This document shows, piece by piece, positions 1 through 7,511 of a DNA stretch of 11,500 bases; within the stretch, counting starts at the first letter, position 1, and every line of letters starts with the position of its first letter. Source of the DNA: an uncultured Campylobacter sp. (GTDB taxonomy: Bacteria > Campylobacterota > Campylobacteria > Campylobacterales > Campylobacteraceae); the NCBI RefSeq assembly GCF_938017615.1, contig NZ_CALIJA010000006.1:1-11500 (forward strand). The letters run 5' to 3'. A program made the position numbers and the translations under genes. The notes below the pieces were generated by a model. The model had not been told where the DNA came from. It saw only the letters and a list, made by a program, of their open reading frames with translations, and made no database searches.

Positions 1-306
1 ATTTTACTTAAACTACACAAAATTTTAGTTTAGATTCGTCGTAAAATTTTAGAATAGAACATCCAAGAAACGAGCAGAAAAATGCGCGAGACTTTACCAA
101 GCATCTTTATGCCTAATTCGTAGCAATTTTAAACAGAATCTTTTGTAAGCAAATTAACACGGCTCGGCTGAAAGCAAACGTAAGAATTTTAAAATCAAAC
201 GCCCAAAGCTACACGATACGAAATTTAAGAACGGATAACTAACTCCATGCAAAATTTAAAGCATTTCATTAGACTGGACGTATAATTGAGAAGCCTAAGA
301 GTCGAT
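1..306. other. Gene-free flank downstream of aroE
   Basis: No frame here holds a supportable gene. The only ATG-started frames on the plus strand are about a dozen codons long (near 82 and 248), and the minus strand after the aroE stop soon meets stops. The stretch is AT-rich with several AAATTTTA-type words, as in other spacers of this window. I see no convincing hairpin followed by a T-run, so no terminator can be named for the SPOR-aroE transcript. A TATAAT hexamer at 281-286 lacks the TGn extension seen at the better promoters here. Confidence 0.6.
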
Positions 307-1092
307 TTAGCGCAAATTCGCAGCATGGCTCATCAGCGCTGCAATCTCTGCTAAGTCGAATTTGCCGCCGAAAAAGAGATTGAAAGCAAGCGCGCCCTGA
401 TTTATAAGCATCTCTTTGCCGTCTTTTACGGGCAGATTTTTTGCGCGCGCGGCTTGCAAAAACGGAGTCTGCTTGCCGTAGATCGCATCAAAGGCAAATT
501 TTGCGCGGGATAAAATTTCATCTATTACCCCCTCGGGCGCAGGCAGCGCGTCATCTTTGAGCCCCGCGCCGGTGGCATTGACGATCAGATCGTAGTCTTT
601 GGATTTGAAATTTTCATAGGTAAAAAATTCCTCGCAGCCGAAGTCAAAATCTTTTGCGCTGCGGTTTAGAATGTCGAATTTCACGCCGTTTTTGCTTAGC
701 GCGTAGCCGATTGCCCGCGTCGTGCCGCCCGCACCTAAAATAAGCGCATTGCGAATCTCACCAAAGCCCAAAATCGCGCAGAAAAAGCCTTGCGCATCGG
801 TGTTAAAGCCGTGCAGCACGTCGCCTTTTAGCACTAGCGTGTTTACCGAGCCGATCTGCTTAGCTGCCTCACTTAGGACGTCGCAGGCTTTGAGCGCGTC
901 GAGCTTAAAAGGCACGGTTACGTTCGCACCCGTAAGCCTTAAAGCTTCAAATTTAGCTCGCAGCTCCTCGCCGTGCCGCAGCAAAACTCGCCCATAGTAG
1001 GCGTCCAGCTCCAAAAATTTTATGGCGTAATTATGAAGTAGCGGCGAGAGAGAGTGGGCGATCGGGTTACCGAAAACCGCAAATCTGTCCAC
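307..1092 (-). CDS. aroE: Shikimate dehydrogenase AroE
   Basis: Reduces 3-dehydroshikimate to shikimate with NADPH in the cytoplasmic shikimate pathway leading to aromatic amino acids. The 261 residues fit the family. The N-terminus carries the shikimate-binding SLSP segment (14-17), the NVTVPFK motif with catalytic Lys63, and NTD with Asp99. A Rossmann half follows with the glycine-rich LGAGGTTRA loop (119-126), an NRS turn (143-145) that favours NADPH, VNATGAG (171-177), and a C-terminal INQGALAF segment with the conserved Gln. The start is GTG at 1092, whose G is the last base of the upstream TAG stop, so the gene is probably translationally coupled to the SPOR-domain gene. The GTG start is supported because residues 4-10 (FAVFGNP) sit where AroE proteins normally begin. 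The identification is secure; whether it is the cell's only AroE cannot be seen here. Confidence 0.96.
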   Translation of the reverse strand: MDRFAVFGNPIAHSLSPLLHNYAIKFLELDAYYGRVLLRHGEELRAKFEALRLTGANVTVPFKLDALKACDVLSEAAKQIGSVNTLVLKGDVLHGFNTDAQGFFCAILGFGEIRNALILGAGGTTRAIGYALSKNGVKFDILNRSAKDFDFGCEEFFTYENFKSKDYDLIVNATGAGLKDDALPAPEGVIDEILSRAKFAFDAIYGKQTPFLQAARAKNLPVKDGKEMLINQGALAFNLFFGGKFDLAEIAALMSHAANLR

Positions 1093-2123
1093 TATTTCAC
1101 TCGGTAGATATACGCTCCGCTATTGATGCTGCGCATATCGCTAAGTGCCTTTTGTAGCGCCTCGCCCTCAAAAGGTCCAACTAAAATTTTAGTTACGCTC
1201 TTGCTGCCGACGTGAGTTTGCAGAGCGATCGGATTATAGCCTTTTTTAGTGATTTTTTTAGTGTCAGACCCGTTTGGATCGTAGGCATTTGATGCGAAAA
1301 CCTGCACATAACTGCCGTTTGCCACGCTGGTGCTGGTGCTCTTCGCCGCAACGCCAGCCTTTACGCTCTCACTTTTAGACTCTGGTTTGCTAGCTTCTTT
1401 TTTAGGCTCGGGCTTAGCGGGCTCTTTTTTGGCCTCAGCTTTAGCATGTTCCTTTTTAGCTTCCGTTTTTGAAGGCTCTTTTTTAACTTCTGCTTTTGCT
1501 TGTTTTTCAGGTTCTTTTTTAGGCTCTACTTTTTGCTCGACTTTTCTAATTTCGGTTTTAGAAGGTTCTTTTTTGATCTCGTCTTTTGCAGACTCTTTTT
1601 TAGGCTCGGACTTTTTTACGTCCGTTTTTTCAGACTTTTTGGCTTCGTCTTTAGGCTCAATCTTTTTACTTTCTATTTTAACTTCGGATTTTTTTGGCTC
1701 TTCTTTGATTTCGGGCTTTTGGATTTCTACTTTCTGTGCTTCAGGCTGAGCGCTTGCGACGACCTTGCTTTCGGAATTAGGCTCTTGGGTTTTTATCTCT
1801 ACTTTTGTTGGAGCTGCAGATGCTGTATTGGGTTCTGATTTCACTTCTACAGGCTCGGGCTGCGAAGGCTCAGGTTTTTGAACTTGTACGGCAGGCTTTT
1901 GCTCCGCTTTGGCAAGCTCTTCTTCACTAGGCATAGTAAGACCTGCGTTAGTATCAATATCATCTTTATTAATAGCCTTCATTATGATTAAAATTATTAA
2001 GAATAAAACTACGACGCCGGCTGCGACTGTAAGACCCTTTTTCAAATTCGCGTTTTTATCAACATTACCGCTATTTATCACTATATCGTCTATGCTGCTC
2101 ATATCGAAATTTTTGTCGTTCAT
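1092..2123 (-). CDS. Membrane-anchored SPOR-domain protein with Lys/Glu/Pro-rich linker
   Basis: A 343-residue bitopic inner-membrane protein. It has a short acidic cytoplasmic N-terminus, one membrane helix at about 30-49 (LTVAAGVVVL onward), a very long low-complexity linker rich in Lys, Glu, Pro and Ala (about 70-260), and a C-terminal SPOR domain (about 269-343: SYVQVFAS, then KILVGPFEG and AYIYRVK). SPOR domains bind denuded glycan strands at the septum, so a role in division or cell-wall turnover is likely, similar in layout to FtsN or DedD. The linker would span the periplasm, and part of it is a tandem nine-residue repeat (listed separately). The ATG at 2123 has an AGGAGAG Shine-Dalgarno upstream, and an extended -10 lies about 35 nt upstream. 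aroE overlaps its stop by one base. From memory, C. jejuni has a SPOR gene at the same place (Cj0404). I cannot say which named division protein it equals. Confidence 0.92.
   Translation of the reverse strand: MNDKNFDMSSIDDIVINSGNVDKNANLKKGLTVAAGVVVLFLIILIIMKAINKDDIDTNAGLTMPSEEELAKAEQKPAVQVQKPEPSQPEPVEVKSEPNTASAAPTKVEIKTQEPNSESKVVASAQPEAQKVEIQKPEIKEEPKKSEVKIESKKIEPKDEAKKSEKTDVKKSEPKKESAKDEIKKEPSKTEIRKVEQKVEPKKEPEKQAKAEVKKEPSKTEAKKEHAKAEAKKEPAKPEPKKEASKPESKSESVKAGVAAKSTSTSVANGSYVQVFASNAYDPNGSDTKKITKKGYNPIALQTHVGSKSVTKILVGPFEGEALQKALSDMRSINSGAYIYRVK
1377..1484 (-). repeat. Four tandem 27-bp coding repeats (9-residue unit)
   Basis: Residues 214-249 of the SPOR protein form four consecutive nine-residue units: KKEPSKTEA, KKEHAKAEA, KKEPAKPEP and KKEASKPES. 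A looser copy (KKEPSKTEI) sits at residues 184-192. The repeats keep the reading frame, so copy-number change would lengthen or shorten the periplasmic linker without breaking the protein. Confidence 0.85.
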
Positions 2124-2155
2124 ACTCTCTCCTAAGATTATTATTTACTTTGTAA

Positions 2156-2164
2156 ATTCTACCA
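2156..2164 (-). promoter_or_regulatory. Extended -10 promoter for the SPOR-aroE unit
   Basis: The minus strand reads TGGTAGAAT, matching the TGnTAnAAT extended -10 typical of Campylobacter sigma-70 promoters. It lies 32 nt upstream of the SPOR gene's ATG and just beyond the glyA terminator, so it restarts transcription there. No clear -35 is visible, which is normal for this group. Confidence 0.6.
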
Positions 2165-2185
2165 CGCAAAATTTACGAAATAAAT

Positions 2186-2209
2186 AATTCGGGTAAGCTT
2201 ACCCGAATT
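2186..2209 (-). terminator. Rho-independent terminator after glyA (perfect palindrome)
   Basis: A 24-nt perfect inverted repeat, AATTCGGGTAAG followed by its complement, begins 9 nt past the glyA stop codon. As minus-strand RNA it folds into a stem of about ten pairs with a GC-rich core, followed by the T-rich ATTATTTATTT. It closes the gatC-to-glyA transcript. Confidence 0.85.
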
Positions 2210-2217
2210 TATTAAAT

Positions 2218-3465
2218 TTAATACATCGCGCGGTCGTAGATGATAAAGCGGTGCGCCAAATCTCGCACTTCCTCTTTGACCTGCGCCTGAAGCTTAGAAT
2301 TTGAGATGTCGCTTAGCACATCGGCGATTTTATTTCCGATAAACTCAAATTCTTTCTCCTTCATTCCGCGCGCTGTAAGTGCGGGGCTGCCGACGCGGAT
2401 ACCGCTGGTAACGAACGGGCTGCGCGTCTCGCCCGGCACGGTGTTTTTATTTGTCGTGATGCCTGCGTTTTCAAGCGCGGCGCTAGCGTCCTTGCCGCTA
2501 AAATCTCTATTTAAAAAGCTCATTAAAATCAGATGATTATCGGTGCCGCCGCTAACAAGATCAAAGCCTCGTTTAACCAGCGTCTCGCCCAAAACTCTAG
2601 CGTTTGCCTTGATCTGCTTGGCATAGAGTTTCCACTCGGGGCTTAGATTGTGTTTAAAGCCCACCGCCTTAGCGGCGATGACGTGCATTAGCGGACCGCC
2701 TTGAATACCCGGGAAGATCGCCGAGTTGATCCTTTTAGCAAATTCCTCGTCGTTGGTCATTATGATGCCGCCGCGCGGACCGCGAAGCGTCTTGTGCGTG
2801 GTCGAGCTTACGACGTGGCAGTGCGGGAACGGATTAGCGTGTTCGCCTGCGACGACGAGCCCTGCGACATGCGCTACATCGGCGAAAAGAAACGCGCCCA
2901 CGCTATCAGCGATCTGTCTAAATTTAGCAAAATCTATCTCGCGCGTATAGGCGCTCGCACCACAAACGATCATCTTGGGCTTTACGATCTGAGCGATCTC
3001 AAGCACCTTATCATAGTTTATGCGACCGTCAAGCTCTACGCCGTACTCGAAGCTCTCATACATCTTTCCGCTGCTTGAAACCTTCGCGCCGTGCGTCAAA
3101 TGCCCGCCGTGGCTAAGCGCCATGCCTAAAATTTTATCGCCAGGTTTCAAAAATGCGGCATAGACGCCTTGGTTGGCTTGGCTGCCGCTGTTTGGCTGGA
3201 CGTTTGCAAACTCGCAGCCGAAGAGCTTTTTGCAGCGGTCGATCGCGATCTGCTCAATCTCATCTACGAACTCGCAACCGCCGTAGTAGCGCTTGCCGGG
3301 ATAGCCCTCGGCGTATTTGTTCGTTAGCACCGAGCCCATCGCCTCCATCACCTCGGGATAGGTAAAATTTTCGCTCGCGATCATCTCCAAATAATCGCAC
3401 TGACGGGCAAGCTCTTTGTTGGTTAAACTAAAAATTTCATTATCGAATTTTTCTAAATTTGACAC
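2218..3465 (-). CDS. glyA: Serine hydroxymethyltransferase GlyA
   Basis: A PLP enzyme that interconverts serine and glycine while loading the one-carbon unit onto tetrahydrofolate, feeding purine, thymidylate and methionine synthesis. The 415 residues match the family. Near the N-terminus is LEMIASENF, then NKYAEGYPGKRYYGG (tetrahydrofolate/substrate region), and the PLP lysine in VVSSTTHKTLRGPRGG (Lys225 with the start used here). The C-terminus ends in FIIYDRAMY. The start chosen is GTG 3465. It stands two bases after the lysS stop and has AAGGAG five bases upstream. An in-frame GTG at 3471 would overlap lysS by four bases but would put that same Shine-Dalgarno against the start codon. Last gene of the gatC-pilT-cvpA-fur-lysS-glyA transcript, ended by the hairpin at 2186-2209. 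Identity is certain; the start is well supported. Confidence 0.97.
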   Translation of the reverse strand: MSNLEKFDNEIFSLTNKELARQCDYLEMIASENFTYPEVMEAMGSVLTNKYAEGYPGKRYYGGCEFVDEIEQIAIDRCKKLFGCEFANVQPNSGSQANQGVYAAFLKPGDKILGMALSHGGHLTHGAKVSSSGKMYESFEYGVELDGRINYDKVLEIAQIVKPKMIVCGASAYTREIDFAKFRQIADSVGAFLFADVAHVAGLVVAGEHANPFPHCHVVSSTTHKTLRGPRGGIIMTNDEEFAKRINSAIFPGIQGGPLMHVIAAKAVGFKHNLSPEWKLYAKQIKANARVLGETLVKRGFDLVSGGTDNHLILMSFLNRDFSGKDASAALENAGITTNKNTVPGETRSPFVTSGIRVGSPALTARGMKEKEFEFIGNKIADVLSDISNSKLQAQVKEEVRDLAHRFIIYDRAMY

Positions 3466-3467
3466 GT

Positions 3468-4961
3468 TCACTCCTTCTCTAAATTTAGTGGCCTCATCGC
3501 AGGGAATAAAATCACGTCGCGGATCGATTTTTTATTCAGCAAAATCATCGCCAAGCGATCGATTCCAAGCCCCCAGCCGGTAGTCGGCGGCATCGCGTAG
3601 CTAAGCGCGCGGACGTAATCCTCGTCCATCTCGTGAGCTTCGTCATCGCCTGCGTTTTTAGCGTCGATTTGAGCCTTAAATCTGGCGTATTGATCGAGCG
3701 GATCGTTCAGCTCGTTAAAAGCATTGGCTAGCTCCTTGCCTGCGATGTAAAGCTCAAATCTCTCAGCTATCTGCGGATTTTCGTCGCTTCTGCGCGAAAG
3801 CGGGCTGATCGAGATCGGAAAATCCACGATGAAGGTCGGATTTATGAGCTTAGCTTCTACGTAATTATCAAAAAGTTCGCTCTGCAAGTGGCCTAAATCG
3901 AGCTTTTCATTGACTTCAAACCTATCCTCTTCGAGCTTTGCGATGATCTTTTCGCGATCATTTACGATCTGCGACTCAATGCCGCCTATCTGCGTAAGCG
4001 CGTCGAGATACTTTATGCGCGCAAAAGGCTTTGAAAAATCGATCTCGCGCTCATCGTAGGTTAAAATTTCGCCTAGCCCGAGCCTCTTAAACAGCGCTTT
4101 AAATAGCTCCTCGGTTAGGTTCATCGCGTCGTTATAATCATGCCACGCCCAGTAGAATTCTATGCTTGTAAATTCCGGATTGTGCGTCAGGTCCATACCC
4201 TCGTTACGGAAGTTTCGGTTGATCTCAAAGACCGCCTCCATGCCGCCTACGACGAGGCGCTTAAGATACAGCTCCGGAGCGATACGTAGGTAGCGATCGA
4301 CGTCTAGGGCGTTGTGGTGCGTGATGAAAGGCTTAGCATTCGCGCCGCCCGCGATAGGGTGCATCATCGGCGTTTCGACCTCCAAAAATCCGTGTTTTTC
4401 AAAAAAACTGCGGATCTCGCTAACGATGATCGAGCGCTTGATAAAATCCTCGCGGACCTCGGGGTTCATTATCATATCAAGATATCTTTGGCGGTAGCGC
4501 ATCTCGATATCGACAAGGCCGTGAAATTTCTCCGGAAGCGGGCAGATCGCTTTGGATGCGAGCGTTATTTTGCTGGCATGGATCGAAAACTCGCCCGTTT
4601 GGGTGACGAAAGCGTATCCGCGCACCAAAATTATATCGCCCACTTCGAGATTTTTCTTAAATTTAGCGTAATCCTCCTCGCCTATGCTGTCGCGAGAGTA
4701 ATAAATTTGAATATTGCCGCTTTGATCTTCTATGTTTGCGAAGGTGGATTTGCCCGCGACACGCTTTAGCTTTAACCTTCCGGCAAGGCTTACCTCCTCG
4801 CTCGCTTTTTTATCTTCGGTATCTTTTATGTAGCCGAATTTCTCTTTAAACTCGGCTATGCTCATATCTTTTTTTAGAAAGTGCGGATAGGGATTAGCCC
4901 CTAAATTCCGAAGTTCCGACGCCTTGTCTATCCTTTGGATCTCTAACTGGCTATCAAACAA
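3468..4961 (-). CDS. lysS: Lysyl-tRNA synthetase LysS (class II)
   Basis: Charges tRNA-Lys with lysine in the cytoplasm. The 497-residue product has an N-terminal OB-fold anticodon-binding domain (about 57-136) and a class II catalytic domain. Visible parts are motif 1 around ETPMMHPIAGGANAKPF (196-212), motif 2 with FRNEG (251-255) and HNPEF (260-264), and motif 3 TGWGLGIDRL (461-470) followed by DVILFPAMRP. The start used is TTG 4961, preceded by AAGGAAG and placed one base after the fur TAG. It gives an N-terminus (MFDSQLEIQRIDKASELRN) like other Campylobacter LysS proteins. The in-frame ATG at 5000 would add 13 residues, overlap fur by 38 nt and has no Shine-Dalgarno. The stop is followed two bases later by the glyA start. 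Function is certain. Confidence 0.96.
   Translation of the reverse strand: MFDSQLEIQRIDKASELRNLGANPYPHFLKKDMSIAEFKEKFGYIKDTEDKKASEEVSLAGRLKLKRVAGKSTFANIEDQSGNIQIYYSRDSIGEEDYAKFKKNLEVGDIILVRGYAFVTQTGEFSIHASKITLASKAICPLPEKFHGLVDIEMRYRQRYLDMIMNPEVREDFIKRSIIVSEIRSFFEKHGFLEVETPMMHPIAGGANAKPFITHHNALDVDRYLRIAPELYLKRLVVGGMEAVFEINRNFRNEGMDLTHNPEFTSIEFYWAWHDYNDAMNLTEELFKALFKRLGLGEILTYDEREIDFSKPFARIKYLDALTQIGGIESQIVNDREKIIAKLEEDRFEVNEKLDLGHLQSELFDNYVEAKLINPTFIVDFPISISPLSRRSDENPQIAERFELYIAGKELANAFNELNDPLDQYARFKAQIDAKNAGDDEAHEMDEDYVRALSYAMPPTTGWGLGIDRLAMILLNKKSIRDVILFPAMRPLNLEKE
3471..3476 (-). promoter_or_regulatory. Ribosome binding site setting the glyA start
   Basis: AAGGAG on the minus strand, inside the last codons of lysS, five bases before GTG 3465. 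The alternative in-frame GTG at 3471 overlaps the last base of this site and so could not use it. Confidence 0.8.
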
Positions 4962-4962
4962 T

Positions 4963-5430
4963 CTACTTCCTTTTTGCCGCGCATTCAGGGCAAATTCCAT
5001 ACAGCTGCATCATGTGTCCCGTAAGCGTAAATCCGTGCTCTTTGGCGACGGCAAGCTGTTTGCGCTCGATAGTGGCGTCTTGAAATTCTATGATCTTATT
5101 GCAGCTTTTGCAGATTAGATGGTCGTGGTGAGGCTTGTTGGCAAGCTCAAATTTCTTGCCCTGTGCGCCAAATGAGATCGACGTCGCCATCCCCGAATCC
5201 TCTAATAAATTTAAGGTGCGATACACCGTCGCTATGCCTACGTTTAGCTCCGGAAATTTCGCTTTGATCTCGTTATGAAGCGCCTCGGGCGTGAAGTGCT
5301 TGTTATTGTTATAAAGCGTGCGGAGCAAAACCTCGCGCTGCTTGGTATATTTTAGACCGCTAGCGGCAAGTGCCTTTTTAAACTCAACAATTAGAGCGTC
5401 AAACTCTAAATTTTCGATTTTTGCATTCAT
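4963..5430 (-). CDS. fur: Ferric uptake regulator Fur
   Basis: An iron-responsive dimeric DNA-binding repressor. The 155 residues hold an N-terminal winged helix (about 20-90; recognition region VGIATVYRTLNLLEDSG at 64-80) and a C-terminal dimerisation domain. The KPHHDHLICKSC segment carries the regulatory-metal ligands and Cys107/Cys110. Cys147 and Cys150 near the C-terminus complete the structural Cys4 zinc site known from Campylobacter Fur. The ATG at 5430 overlaps the cvpA stop as ATGA and has AAAGGA upstream. I see no promoter of its own immediately upstream, so it is probably read through from gatC or from a site inside cvpA or pilT. In C. jejuni fur is also known to depend on promoters upstream of the preceding genes. 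The GICPECAAKRK ending argues for Fur over PerR, and position next to lysS supports it. Confidence 0.96.
   Translation of the reverse strand: MNAKIENLEFDALIVEFKKALAASGLKYTKQREVLLRTLYNNNKHFTPEALHNEIKAKFPELNVGIATVYRTLNLLEDSGMATSISFGAQGKKFELANKPHHDHLICKSCNKIIEFQDATIERKQLAVAKEHGFTLTGHMMQLYGICPECAAKRK
4966..4972 (-). promoter_or_regulatory. Ribosome binding site setting the TTG start of lysS
   Basis: AAGGAAG on the minus strand lies within the last fur codons, four bases from TTG 4961. No comparable site precedes the ATG at 5000. The layout (site, fur stop, one base, TTG) suggests that lysS translation depends on ribosomes finishing fur. Confidence 0.8.
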
Positions 5431-6104
5431 AATTTTGTCCTTTCTGTAGAATTTACTTCTGAACTGGCGTTAAAATCGCTAGGTTCAGTGCTTTGATTTT
5501 GATCCGAGTTCATACGGGCGGTAGAATTTTGATCTTTTAAGAGTTTATCATCCATCTTAGAACCGATAGAATCTAAGCTTTGTTTGATCTTCGGATCGTC
5601 TTTGAGATTTAAAATCCAATTTCCTATTTTTAAAAAAATCGGCGCAGTTTTGCTGCTTTCAAAATACCTTTTGGTCTGTTCGTTCATCGACATAGGACCG
5701 CTTGCAAGCGTAACGATAACTGCAAAAATCAAGAAAATTTTACTTACGCTAAACACGAAACCGCCGATCTTATCGACAAATCCGAGTCCGCTCCATTTAA
5801 AGAATTTTGAAATGATTTCGCCTATAATCAGACACGAGATCCATACGCCAAAAAGCACAGCGATAAAGCCGATGAGAACCTGCGTCGTGTCGCCCGAAAG
5901 CACGCCGTTTGCATTCTGTAAAGCTGGAATTTTTGCTGCAATCCACTCGCCTGCCATAGTTTTATAACGCATCGCGGCAAAAAGACCGCCGATGAGACCC
6001 AAAATTCCAAAAATTTCTTTTACAATGCCGTTGGTGATACCGCGCAATCCGAAGAGCACTACGAGTACTAAACAGCCGACGTCGAACCAATTAATACCTT
6101 CCAT
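5427..6104 (-). CDS. cvpA: CvpA-family inner-membrane protein
   Basis: A 225-residue polytopic membrane protein of the CvpA (colicin V production) family. Members of this family in other bacteria have been linked to envelope-stress and bile-salt tolerance; the molecular function is not settled. About four hydrophobic segments are visible (roughly 7-20, 31-46, 75-97 and 116-135), with the family-typical opening NWFDVG and FGLRGITNGIVKEIFG (18-33). A polar Ser/Asn/Asp-rich tail of about 70 residues follows. The start used is ATG 6104, whose A is the last base of the pilT TGA. A TTG directly before it (6107) is possible but adds only one residue. The stop overlaps fur in ATGA. The same cvpA-fur-lysS-glyA order is recalled from C. 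jejuni (Cj0399-Cj0402). Confidence 0.9.
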   Translation of the reverse strand: MEGINWFDVGCLVLVVLFGLRGITNGIVKEIFGILGLIGGLFAAMRYKTMAGEWIAAKIPALQNANGVLSGDTTQVLIGFIAVLFGVWISCLIIGEIISKFFKWSGLGFVDKIGGFVFSVSKIFLIFAVIVTLASGPMSMNEQTKRYFESSKTAPIFLKIGNWILNLKDDPKIKQSLDSIGSKMDDKLLKDQNSTARMNSDQNQSTEPSDFNASSEVNSTERTKL

Positions 6105-7186
6105 CAAGCACCCACCACGCCTATTAGCTCTTGTAGGTTAGTCGAATACCTAAATGCCGTGTCTTTTGAAATTTGATTTGCACGGATCGCTTTAACCATC
6201 GCTTGAGTTTGAGTTATCATACCGGTAGATTGCTGATTTAGCTGCATTTGAGAGTAAATTTGATGCACCTTGTTTTCGCGGATTAGATTCGCTACGGCAT
6301 TGTTATTGAGCAAAATTTCATGGATCGCGATACGTCCGCCGCCAAGCTTTGGCAAAAGTGATTGCGAAATGACCGCGGTAAGTGACACGGAGAGCATATT
6401 TCGCACTTGGAGCTGCTCGCCGCCGTCAAAGCTATCAATAATACGGTTGATCGTCTGCATCGCGGAGTTGGTGTGTAGCGTACCAAATACCAAGTGACCG
6501 GTCTCTGCAGCGGTAATGGCGATCGAGATAGTCTCTCTATCACGCATCTCGCCCACGAGGATAATGTCCGGGTCCTCACGCAAGGCAAATTTTAACGCAT
6601 TAGCGTAGGAATGGGTATCGGTGCCGATATTTCTGTGAGAGAAAAGCGCTTTTTTATTGGTATGGACGAACTCGACCGGATCTTCAACGGTGATAATGTG
6701 CTTGCGCTCTTTTTCGTTGATCTCGTTTAGCATCGCGGCAAGAGTAGTTGATTTACCACTACCGGTAGGTCCGGTAACCAAAATCATGCCTTTTTCGTGC
6801 TTGACTACCTCTTTAAAAATCGTAGGGGCTTTTAAATCGTCCAGGCTAGGAATATCGATAGGAATAATACGAAATGCGGCAGCCAAATCACCGTTCATAG
6901 TGTAGTAGTAGTTACCACGGAAGCGTCCAATATTAGGAAGCTCGATCGCAAAGTCAAGCTCTTTATTTTCCTCGAGCGCACTTTTTTGGGCATCGGTAAT
7001 GAGCGCGTAGCAGATATACTCGATATCCGTGCCCTTAAGCGGATCCATGGCAAGTGGGCGCAATGTTCCGTCGATACGTATTTGAGGCGCCGAGCGCGAA
7101 ACTAAGTGAAGGTCGCTCGCTTTGTTAAAAACGACGGTTTTTAGTAGGGTTTCGATATCTACTAAATTTCTTTGAACTTCTTCCAT
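6104..7186 (-). CDS. pilT: Type IV pilus retraction ATPase PilT
   Basis: A hexameric secretion-type ATPase that normally powers disassembly of type IV pili at the inner membrane. The 360 residues have a PAS-like N-terminal domain (to about 110) with SDLHL (24-28) and PQIRIDG, then the RecA-like core. Core motifs are Walker A GPTGSGKST (139-147), the Asp box ITVEDPVEF (165-173), Walker B IILVGEMRD (208-216), and the His box AAETGHLVFGTLHT (226-239). LPKLGGGRIAIHEIL (278-292) and a LIREN/AIRANQIS C-terminus are typical of PilT. All catalytic residues are present, so it looks functional. ATG 7186 has AAGGA upstream and stands 10 nt after the gatC stop; its stop overlaps the cvpA ATG. No other pilus gene is in the window. 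A role with another filament or a type II-like system is possible. Confidence 0.94.
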   Translation of the reverse strand: MEEVQRNLVDIETLLKTVVFNKASDLHLVSRSAPQIRIDGTLRPLAMDPLKGTDIEYICYALITDAQKSALEENKELDFAIELPNIGRFRGNYYYTMNGDLAAAFRIIPIDIPSLDDLKAPTIFKEVVKHEKGMILVTGPTGSGKSTTLAAMLNEINEKERKHIITVEDPVEFVHTNKKALFSHRNIGTDTHSYANALKFALREDPDIILVGEMRDRETISIAITAAETGHLVFGTLHTNSAMQTINRIIDSFDGGEQLQVRNMLSVSLTAVISQSLLPKLGGGRIAIHEILLNNNAVANLIRENKVHQIYSQMQLNQQSTGMITQTQAMVKAIRANQISKDTAFRYSTNLQELIGVVGA

Positions 7187-7196
7187 AAAATTCCTT

Positions 7197-7484
7197 TCAA
7201 TCGATGATTTTCGGTACTACGAAGTAGCCGCCTTCGGACTGCGGAGCATGCTTTAAGACGCTTTCTGCGACGTCGCTTTTGCGTGGGATATCTTTGCGAA
7301 ACGGAGTACCACCTTTTAGCGTAGTGATAGCCGCCTCGCCGCTTTGTAAATCCAGTTCATTTAGAATTTCTACAAAATCTACAATATTATTTAATTGACC
7401 TTTAAATTCTTCTCGCTTAGCATCTGGAATTTTAAGAGCGGATAGCCTTTCCAGCTTACTTAGCAAGGCGTCGTCTATTATCAT
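7197..7484 (-). CDS. gatC: Asp/Glu-tRNA amidotransferase subunit C
   Basis: Small subunit of the GatCAB complex, which amidates misacylated Glu-tRNA-Gln and Asp-tRNA-Asn in bacteria lacking GlnRS and/or AsnRS. The 95 residues match the family: an N-terminal helical part with LERLSALKIPDAKREEFK, then ILNELDLQ, and the family-typical tail RKDIPRKSD...LKHAPQSEGGYFVVPKIID. It works wrapped around GatA, helping GatA and GatB assemble. gatA and gatB are not beside it, so the genes are split in this genome. ATG 7484 has AAAGGAAAG upstream and a consensus extended -10 about 28 nt upstream. First gene of the transcript that also carries fur and lysS. Confidence 0.95.
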   Translation of the reverse strand: MIIDDALLSKLERLSALKIPDAKREEFKGQLNNIVDFVEILNELDLQSGEAAITTLKGGTPFRKDIPRKSDVAESVLKHAPQSEGGYFVVPKIID

Positions 7485-7511
7485 AACTTTCCTTTTTCTG
7501 ATAAATGCGAC

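Noticed and set aside
281..286. TATAAT hexamer pointing toward aroE from the left
   Set aside because: No TGn extension, and the transcript would only be antisense to aroE; likely chance in AT-rich DNA.
1330..1838. Long plus-strand frames opposite the SPOR gene
   Set aside because: They are antisense reflections of the Lys/Glu-rich linker codons and give improbable Ser/Phe/Leu-rich products.
2701..3078. Plus-strand frame of 125 codons opposite glyA
   Set aside because: It lies wholly within well-supported glyA and has no recognisable product.
4314..4769. Plus-strand frame of 151 codons opposite lysS
   Set aside because: Shadow of the conserved lysS catalytic and OB-fold regions; no family similarity seen.
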